DNA of 18,590 bases from NCBI GenBank assembly GCA_003497505.1, contig DNNV01000123.1:1-18590 (forward strand). The letters run 5' to 3'. Positions 13,887-18,590 of the stretch are shown in pieces. Origin of the DNA: Clostridiales bacterium. GTDB lineage: Bacteria > Bacillota > Clostridia > Tissierellales > Sedimentibacteraceae. A model generated the notes under the pieces. The model did not search any database and had not been told where the DNA came from. It saw only the letters and a list, made by a program, of their open reading frames with translations. The position numbers were made by a program, and so were the translations under genes. How positions within the stretch are numbered: position 1 is the stretch's first letter; every line of letters begins with the position of its first letter.

Positions 13887-14852
13887 TTATAGTTTATTAT
13901 TCGTAAGCAGCCAGTTTTCGGCATCATCTGAATTGCTGAAGCTTCTGAAGACGTTACCTTTATTGCTCTCGATTAAAAATTCCTTGAATCTTCCTTTTGT
14001 CCTTTCTTCATCAAGTATTGCTGCAGCTTTAATGCTGTACATTGTGAATTTCTGCAGTACAGATCCGGCTATGCCAGTTTTCAAGTTGAGGAAATCATCT
14101 GACAGCCTCTCGCCATGAATTAACAGAAGATGAATTCTATTTTCAAAACAAATGGTAAGCAATTCCATGGCGTCCTGCTCAGTTTGGATGGGCTTTCCGG
14201 TCGAACCTAGCAATATATATTTCTGATTATTCTTTTCAACTATCTGGTATGTCATTTTTTCATTCTCCTTTGCTGAAATTGATGCTGTATCAGCTAAACC
14301 TTTATGGACTTTGTCAGCATCGTTGGTCAAGGTTTCTTTTACTTTGCGGACCCATTCCAATTCCGACTGATAGGACATAAGGATGTTTTCATTTATTAGC
14401 TTCCATAGTGCATTTTCCCGGGAGGTTCTGCCATGCTTAAAAAAGCTGGTCTCGGCTTTTTTCTTTTCAATAAAAAGTCGTCCTTCTATCTCTTGTTCGT
14501 ATTGGTTTAAAAGCTGCTCCAATTCTTCATTGCTTAGCAGATCTGACCATGCGAGCTGAATAAGAAATGAATTTTTAATTTCAAATGCCTCTGGTATGGA
14601 TTGTGTCCATTTCTTCAGTTCGGCTAATCCCATATCTGTAATCGTATATACTTTTTTTGAGGGAGAACCACTTTGGTGATAAACTTCATTTTTTACAAGA
14701 TTTCCATTCTCTAATTCAAGCAATGCTTTGTATATTTGATTGTTATTTCCAGACCAATACATGAATGACGAATCCTGCATAATTTTTTTCAGGTCATATC
14801 CTGTTAGTGGCTTAAAACTTAGCATTCCTAAAATTGCATAATTTATTGACAT
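13887..14852 (-). CDS. PadR-family regulator fused to a DUF4180 domain
   Basis: 321 residues. Residues 1-85 form the PadR winged helix (MSINYAILGMLSFKPLTGYDLKK, then YWSGNNNQIYKALLELE and KKVYTITDMGLAELKKW). A helical PadR C-terminal dimerisation region follows to about 180. After a linker, residues about 205-318 form a DUF4180 domain (MTYQIVEKNNQKYILLGSTG, then HLLLIHGERLSDDFLNLKTGIAGSVLQKF and EFLIESNKGNVFRSFSNSDDAENWLL). DUF4180 is often a separate small protein, so the fusion suggests it works as a sensor or partner module. I choose ATG 14852: AAGGAG lies 9 bases upstream, whereas the frame to 14876 starts inside the operator. PadR proteins usually repress transport or stress genes and themselves. 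No target other than itself is visible. Confidence 0.88.
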   Translation of the reverse strand: MSINYAILGMLSFKPLTGYDLKKIMQDSSFMYWSGNNNQIYKALLELENGNLVKNEVYHQSGSPSKKVYTITDMGLAELKKWTQSIPEAFEIKNSFLIQLAWSDLLSNEELEQLLNQYEQEIEGRLFIEKKKAETSFFKHGRTSRENALWKLINENILMSYQSELEWVRKVKETLTNDADKVHKGLADTASISAKENEKMTYQIVEKNNQKYILLGSTGKPIQTEQDAMELLTICFENRIHLLLIHGERLSDDFLNLKTGIAGSVLQKFTMYSIKAAAILDEERTKGRFKEFLIESNKGNVFRSFSNSDDAENWLLTNNKL

Positions 14853-14869
14853 ATTAAACAACTCCTTAA

Positions 14870-14898
14870 TTAACATATGTTAACAATAACATATGTTA
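14870..14898. promoter_or_regulatory. Two palindromes forming a PadR-type operator
   Basis: TTAACATATGTTAA (14870-14883) and TAACATATGTTA (14887-14898) are perfect palindromes 16 bp apart centre to centre. Together they contain ATGT-N8-ACAT (14877-14892), the known PadR box pattern. They lie between the PadR ribosome binding site and a TTGACT / TATAAT-like promoter on the minus strand, which predicts autorepression. Confidence 0.78.
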
Positions 14899-14934
14899 AT
14901 TATAAAGTCAATATGGAATTATAAATATTTATGG

Positions 14935-14976
14935 ATAAGGCATTATTAACTGAGTGAGGACATCTATATGCCTTAT
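14935..14976. repeat. Inverted repeat upstream of the CDP-alcohol transferase gene
   Basis: ATAAGGCAT (14935-14943) and ATGCCTTAT (14968-14976) form a perfect 9-bp inverted repeat with a 24-base spacer. No T-run follows either arm, so it is not a clear terminator; it may be an operator or a cruciform. Confidence 0.4.
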
Positions 14977-15010
14977 TTACATCTATTGAATTTATTTTTT
15001 ACACAAAACA

Positions 15011-15040
15011 TAGACAGAATAAAAAACAATACGATATAAT
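15011..15040 (+). promoter_or_regulatory. Candidate promoter of the CDP-alcohol transferase gene
   Basis: TAGACA (15011-15016), an 18-base spacer and a perfect TATAAT (15035-15040) lie 62 bases upstream of the GTG start. Confidence 0.55.
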
Positions 15041-15102
15041 TATCATACATAAATATGAGTCACATTAAAAAATAGAATTTACCCCAAGGAGGAGACGTAG
15101 AG

Positions 15103-15636
15103 GTGATAAAATATATACCTAATATACTTACGACAATACGGATTGTTGTTTCAATTATGCTTTTATTTACCGAACCGCTGTCATCTGTGTTTTTCACCTT
15201 TTACATTGTATGCGGAGCAACCGATATTTTGGATGGATATGCGGCCAGAAAGACAAACGGCGCGAGTAGAGCGGGAGCAATTCTAGATAGCACGGCAGAT
15301 TTTATTTTTATAGCTGTTATGCTATTTATAATGATTCCTATTATAGAGGTTGAATTTTGGGTTAAATTATGGTTAATTGGAATAACAACAGTTAAAGCAT
15401 TATCGTTATTAATAGGATTTATAAAATACCGTTCGCTTGCTTTTTTGCATACATATATGAATAAGGCCACAGGAGCACTGTTGTTTGCATTCCCTTTATT
15501 TTATCATGGGTTAGGAATAACAGTTACATCTTTTTTCCTTTGCTGCGCCGCAAGTATTGCTGCGGTTGAAGAGTTATTTATAAATATAAAATCCGAGCAG
15601 CTTGTGTACGACATTAAGTCAATACTTTTAAAATGA
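15103..15636 (+). CDS. CDP-alcohol phosphatidyltransferase family membrane enzyme
   Basis: 177 residues. Family enzymes move a phosphatidyl group from CDP-diacylglycerol to an alcohol in the membrane, making phospholipid headgroups such as phosphatidylglycerol phosphate. The signature D-G-x2-A-R-x8-G-x3-D-x3-D is complete: D44, G45, R49, G58, D62 and D66. The upstream D41 is also present. About five to six hydrophobic segments follow the usual layout. Translation starts at GTG 15103, with AAGGAGGAG ending 9 bases upstream. Length and N-terminal IPNILTTIRI resemble the PgsA group, but headgroup specificity cannot be read from sequence, and the gene could be a paralogue of the housekeeping pgsA. 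It appears monocistronic, between the PadR regulator and the chemotaxis receptor. Confidence 0.9.
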   Translation: MIKYIPNILTTIRIVVSIMLLFTEPLSSVFFTFYIVCGATDILDGYAARKTNGASRAGAILDSTADFIFIAVMLFIMIPIIEVEFWVKLWLIGITTVKALSLLIGFIKYRSLAFLHTYMNKATGALLFAFPLFYHGLGITVTSFFLCCAASIAAVEELFINIKSEQLVYDIKSILLK

Positions 15637-15842
15637 AAGTACTTTCTTACGTTCGGACTTTCCAGTATTGTCCATATAAAATTTTTAATTTTTTATTCAA
15701 AAATATTTGTGTAAGACGATTTGCTTTGGGGTATAAAGTACATCGGTAAATATCAAGTGTATTGCTTTATGTTTTAATTTATTTTAATTTGTTTTAATGG
15801 TACGCAATACATTACATAACGTAGACCTAAAGGAGATAAAGC
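15637..15842. promoter_or_regulatory. Upstream region of the chemotaxis receptor gene with repeats
   Basis: GAAAGTACTTTC (15635-15646) is a 12-bp palindrome touching the previous stop codon, with another ACTTTC at 15657-15662. TTTTAATTT occurs at 15772-15780 and 15782-15790, with TTTTAATGG at 15792-15800 (10-bp period). This block is flanked by an 8-bp inverted repeat, TGTATTGC (15758-15765) and GCAATACA (15804-15811). No convincing sigma-D (motility) promoter or cyclic-di-GMP riboswitch was recognised. Confidence 0.4.
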
Positions 15843-17441
15843 ATGAGCATTAAAAGAATTATTTATAGTACGATGGCCTGTCTGGCTCTATTGAGCGTTT
15901 TAAGCACAGGCTTGATGTTTTCGTTTCTTGATCAAAATCAAAGCAATGGCACAATTGTGAATTACTGCGGGGTCGTCAGGGGAGCGACGCAGAGGGTTAT
16001 GAAGCTTTATCTGCTTAACCAGCCTGTGGAGGAGCAAATCTCCAAGGTGGAAAAATCAATGGACGGGATCATTTCCGGAAGTAAGGAGCTTGGACTTCCG
16101 GTTCCGAGAGATAAAGAATTGGTATCACAGATGGTGCAGATTCGCTCTTACTGGAAGGAGCAAGTTCTTCCACTTATGAACGGAGATTCGGATTCCTATG
16201 CGAAATTGCTGGAAAACAGCGAGGAGCTTTTTACTAAGAGTAATGCGGCGGTTTCGCAAGCTGAAAAATATTCAGCTCAGGGCATAATCAAGCTTAAGGT
16301 TGTAAGTGTAGTTACATTGGCTATTAACCTTATTTCTATCGTTTTTATTCTAAGTATTATACGAAGAAAGATTTTGATGCCTGTGAAAATACTGGAAGAG
16401 GGAATGGAATGCCTTTCACAGGGCGATTTACAGAGCGATATAGAGTACTCTTCTGAAAATGAGCTAGGAATGCTTGCTGATAGTATGAGAACGTCCATTA
16501 ATACACTTTCCGACTATGTTTCCAGAATAGGTCAGTCAATGGAACAAATGGAGCAAGGAAATTTTGATATTCCGGTTCAACAGTATATTGGTGATTTCAC
16601 AAGCATAGGACTTTCTATTGAAAAGTTCTCAACAAAAATTTCGGATACTCTTGGTCAGCTGAATCAGATGTCTGAACAGGTTTCGGCAGGTGCCGACCAT
16701 GTTGCGTCAAGTTCACAGCTTTTGTCTGAAGGGGCTGTAGAGCAAAGTGCCGCTATAGAAAATCTGTTTCTTGCTGTGGAAGGAATAGTATCAAAAATAG
16801 ATTACACGACTGAGAATGCAAGTATTTTTAATGAGAAGGCACAAAAAATGGGTACAAGTCTCGATGAAAGTGAACGCCAGATGCATCTTTTGTTAAACGC
16901 GATGGACGATATACGGAAAAACTCGGAAGAAATCATAAAAATAAATAAAACTATTGAGGATATCGCATTTCAAACCAATATTCTGGCGTTGAATGCCGCA
17001 GTTGAAGCAGCCAGAGCCGGGGCAGCAGGAAAGGGATTCGCCGTAGTAGCTGACGAGGTAAGAAATCTGGCGGCAAAGAGTGCGCTTGCTGCAAAAAATA
17101 CTGCTGAACTGATTGATGTTTCAGTAAAGTCTGTGGATGCAGGCAAGGATATATCCGATGAAATGGCACATACACTGAATACTGTACTTATGGATGCCAG
17201 AGAGATTGCTGTTGGTATTGGAGAGATCCAGTCGGCATCACAGGAGCAGAGTGTTTCTATTTCACACATAAACAAAAGCGTAGATAAAATTGCTGCAGTA
17301 GTTCAGTCTAATTCTGCAACTGCGGAGCAAAGTGCTGCCGCAAGTGAGGAGTTATCCGCACAGGCGAAGATGCTCAGCGACCTTGCGAGTCAATTTACGC
17401 TTAAAGATATAACTGATCTTAACGCTGCCGATACATTCTGA
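15843..17441 (+). CDS. Methyl-accepting chemotaxis protein
   Basis: 532 residues. Membrane segment 1 (about 5-29), an extracytoplasmic helical sensor domain (about 36-148), membrane segment 2 (about 150-173), HAMP (about 174-228) and a long cytoplasmic coiled coil. The conserved hairpin tip that binds CheA/CheW is at about 371-410 ([23 protein letters not shown] and [13 protein letters not shown]). Glu/Gln-rich methylation helices lie on both sides. The sensor domain begins [18 protein letters not shown], which resembles the PilJ/NarX-type four-helix N-terminal module; its ligand is unknown. The start ATG 15843 has AAAGGAG 7-8 bases upstream. No other chemotaxis gene is in the window, so this is an orphan receptor. 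A strong terminator follows. Confidence 0.95.
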   Translation: MSIKRIIYSTMACLALLSVLSTGLMFSFLDQNQSNGTIVNYCGVVRGATQRVMKLYLLNQPVEEQISKVEKSMDGIISGSKELGLPVPRDKELVSQMVQIRSYWKEQVLPLMNGDSDSYAKLLENSEELFTKSNAAVSQAEKYSAQGIIKLKVVSVVTLAINLISIVFILSIIRRKILMPVKILEEGMECLSQGDLQSDIEYSSENELGMLADSMRTSINTLSDYVSRIGQSMEQMEQGNFDIPVQQYIGDFTSIGLSIEKFSTKISDTLGQLNQMSEQVSAGADHVASSSQLLSEGAVEQSAAIENLFLAVEGIVSKIDYTTENASIFNEKAQKMGTSLDESERQMHLLLNAMDDIRKNSEEIIKINKTIEDIAFQTNILALNAAVEAARAGAAGKGFAVVADEVRNLAAKSALAAKNTAELIDVSVKSVDAGKDISDEMAHTLNTVLMDAREIAVGIGEIQSASQEQSVSISHINKSVDKIAAVVQSNSATAEQSAAASEELSAQAKMLSDLASQFTLKDITDLNAADTF

Positions 17442-17461
17442 TTCTTCAGGTAAGACTGTCT

Positions 17462-17499
17462 AAGCAAGTCATATGGGCTGCCATTTGGCTTGCTTTTTT
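17462..17499 (+). terminator. Rho-independent terminator after the chemotaxis receptor
   Basis: A 15-bp stem (17462-17476 with 17481-17495; one mismatch and one G-U pair), 4-base loop GCTG, outer arms AAGCAAG/CTTGCTT, followed by TTTT. Confidence 0.92.
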
Positions 17500-17555
17500 A
17501 ATTGTGATATAATGTATTGCTGAGATAAACCTTGAAAGAGCATCAATATTGCATC

Positions 17556-17584
17556 TTTACTTTTGTATGTGTTTATAATATAAT
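17556..17584 (+). promoter_or_regulatory. Promoter of the DUF1893-DUF3842 operon
   Basis: TTTACT (17556-17561), a 17-base spacer and a perfect TATAAT (17579-17584). Transcription would start near 17591, giving a leader of about 90 bases before the DUF1893 start. Confidence 0.7.
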
Positions 17585-17608
17585 TTAACGAAACAATGCT
17601 TGGAATAG

Positions 17609-17644
17609 TCAATATCGTCTTAAACAAGTTTAGTGCGATATTGA
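17609..17644. repeat. Leader inverted repeat upstream of DUF1893
   Basis: TCAATATCG (17609-17617) and CGATATTGA (17636-17644) form a perfect 9-bp inverted repeat with 18 bases between them; the inner TAAA-CAAG-TTTA can extend the hairpin. It lies downstream of the promoter, inside the predicted leader, 23 bases before the ribosome binding site. It could be an operator or an RNA regulatory hairpin. Confidence 0.5.
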
Positions 17645-17681
17645 TAATGACAATCATAAGCTTTAGCAAAGGAGCCGATTG

Positions 17682-18110
17682 ATGAAAGACATAGAAAAGG
17701 CAGTAGAGCTTCTGAAAGAAGAAAATCTCGCATTAGCAATCGTTAAAGACGGAAGAATTGTTTTCAGGAGTACTGATAAGGGTATAAGCCCGCTGTACAA
17801 GGCTCTTAAGGAGCATGAAGCTGAACTTGAGGGCTCAAGTGTTGCAGACAGAGTAACTGGAAAAGCTGCAGCCATGATTTGTTTACATGCAGGAATTAAG
17901 GCATTAAAAACAGATTTAATATCGGATAATGCAATTAATGTATTAAAGGAATCAAACATCGAATATGAGTACAATGAACGTACTCCATTTATAAAAAACA
18001 GAGACCACACGGGAATGTGTCCTGTTGAAACAATATCATTGAAAACAGATAATATAAATGAGCTTTTAAATGGCATTTCTGATTTTCTTGAAAAGATAAA
18101 GAGGGGTTAA
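17682..18110 (+). CDS. DUF1893-family protein (cytidine-deaminase-like fold)
   Basis: 142 residues, cytoplasmic. Family blocks are clear: LALAIVKDGRIVFRSTDKGISPLYKAL (16-42), SSVADRVTGKAAAMICLHAG (52-71) and the C-terminal RDHTGMCPVE (107-116). The Thermotoga member TM1506 is known from its structure to have a cytidine-deaminase-like fold, but no reaction is established, and the zinc-binding HAE/PCxxC set of true deaminases is not present here. ATG 17682 has AAAGGAG 7 bases upstream; the TTG just before it is not needed. The stop is 5 bases before the TTG start of the DUF3842 gene, so the two are in one operon and probably work together. Confidence 0.88.
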   Translation: MKDIEKAVELLKEENLALAIVKDGRIVFRSTDKGISPLYKALKEHEAELEGSSVADRVTGKAAAMICLHAGIKALKTDLISDNAINVLKESNIEYEYNERTPFIKNRDHTGMCPVETISLKTDNINELLNGISDFLEKIKRG

Positions 18111-18115
18111 TTAAA

Positions 18116-18532
18116 TTGAAAATAGCCGTTATAGATGGAATGGGCGGTGGAATAGGAAGCCAGGCGGTAGAGAGGCTGAAGTCTTTAAACAGCAATGATA
18201 TTGAAATCATTGCTCTGGGAACGAACTCCCAGGCAACCGCCAACATGCTGAAATCAGGAGCGCATGAAGGAGCAACCGGAGAAAATGCAATTTCTTGGAT
18301 GTGCCAAAAGGTTGATATAATAATAGGACCGTTGGCAATTATTGCAGCGAACTCAATGATGGGAGAAATAAGTCCTAAAATGTCCGAGGCAATAGCCGGA
18401 AGTCCAGCAAAGAAGCTTCTGCTTCCCGTAAGCAAGTGCAATATTGAGGTAATAGGGCTCGAAAGTCTTCAATTCAAAACTATATTTAATGAACTTACAG
18501 TAACGATTAAAAGAATAATAGAAGAAAAATAA
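18116..18532 (+). CDS. DUF3842-family Rossmann-like protein
   Basis: 138 residues beginning at TTG 18116, with AGAGGGG 9 bases upstream and no closer ATG before the conserved N-terminus. The start MKIAVIDGMGGGIGSQAVERL is a beta strand followed by a Gly-rich turn, as in nucleotide-binding Rossmann folds. ALGTNSQATANMLKSGAHEGATGENA and VDIIIGPLAIIAANSMMGEISPKM follow. The latter resembles the second half of a nucleotide- or cofactor-binding fold. No catalytic motif is recognised and the family is uncharacterised. Its pairing with DUF1893 is the main functional clue. A terminator follows immediately. Confidence 0.87.
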   Translation: MKIAVIDGMGGGIGSQAVERLKSLNSNDIEIIALGTNSQATANMLKSGAHEGATGENAISWMCQKVDIIIGPLAIIAANSMMGEISPKMSEAIAGSPAKKLLLPVSKCNIEVIGLESLQFKTIFNELTVTIKRIIEEK

Positions 18533-18577
18533 CCATGAAGGTTTTAACAGGTATGAAACTTTTGTGGTTATTTTTTT
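18528..18577 (+). terminator. Rho-independent terminator of the DUF1893-DUF3842 operon
   Basis: Outer stem AATAACCA (18528-18535) with TGGTTATT (18565-18572); inner stem AAGGTTT with AAACTTT; symmetric TG/TG internal loop between them; followed by a further TTTTT. The stem begins inside the last codons and the stop of the DUF3842 gene. Confidence 0.85.
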
Positions 18578-18590
18578 CTGAAAATCAGGA

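Noticed and set aside
15637..15842. Cyclic-di-GMP riboswitch or sigma-D promoter in front of the chemotaxis receptor
   Set aside because: The conserved GEMM core and a TAAA-N15-GCCGATA pattern were looked for and not found.
1..18590. Mobile element, prophage, CRISPR or defence island
   Set aside because: No transposase, integrase, terminal repeats, attachment site, spacer-repeat array or restriction/abortive-infection gene was seen; gene style and signals are uniform across the window.

Overview
The window looks like a chromosomal stretch of a low-to-moderate GC, Gram-positive anaerobe of the class Clostridia (Bacillota). The evidence is strong AGGAGG-type ribosome binding sites, several GTG/TTG starts, compact Rho-independent terminators, and families typical of that class (DUF134, NifX-like standalone proteins, DUF1893, DUF3842, YugP-type peptidase, MerR/GyrI-like regulators). 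No rRNA, tRNA, CRISPR array, transposase or phage gene was seen. Genus cannot be fixed by reading alone.

Layout. 1-1560: the 3' part of a MerR/GyrI-like effector-binding regulator, then an uncharacterised 198-residue soluble protein, closed by an 18-bp bidirectional terminator. 1564-6950: a cyanate locus. A NarL/LiaR-type two-component system on the minus strand, preceded by a possible 46-codon leader ORF, diverges from cyanase, an HPP-family membrane protein and a SulP/SLC26 anion transporter with a STAS domain. 6969-7850: a minus-strand pair, DUF134 regulator and a His-rich NifX-like protein, under a near-consensus promoter that carries 17-bp direct repeats.

8017-13795: a second regulatory block. 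An OmpR-type response regulator and a histidine kinase with almost no extracytoplasmic domain (minus) diverge from a four-gene plus-strand operon: YugP-type zinc metallopeptidase, HdeD/DUF308 protein, DUF1538 membrane protein with an internal duplication, and a tandem PII-like protein translationally coupled to it. The divergent gap holds an inverted pair of 11-bp-period direct repeats, one of which sits where an OmpR-class activator would replace the -35 of the operon. 13887-14910: a PadR regulator fused to DUF4180 with an ATGT-N8-ACAT operator. 15103-17499: a CDP-alcohol phosphatidyltransferase and a methyl-accepting chemotaxis protein. 17556-18577: a DUF1893-DUF3842 operon with its own promoter, leader inverted repeat and terminator.

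The two most promising undescribed systems are: (i) the DUF1538 + tandem PII-like pair, which looks like a membrane transporter with a dedicated PII-type gate, embedded in an envelope-stress-like operon under the divergent two-component system; and (ii) the two-component-controlled cyanase-HPP-SulP operon, where the two anion-transport-type proteins could bring in cyanate and/or bicarbonate, the two co-substrates of cyanase. Functional statements about these are inference from family knowledge and gene order.
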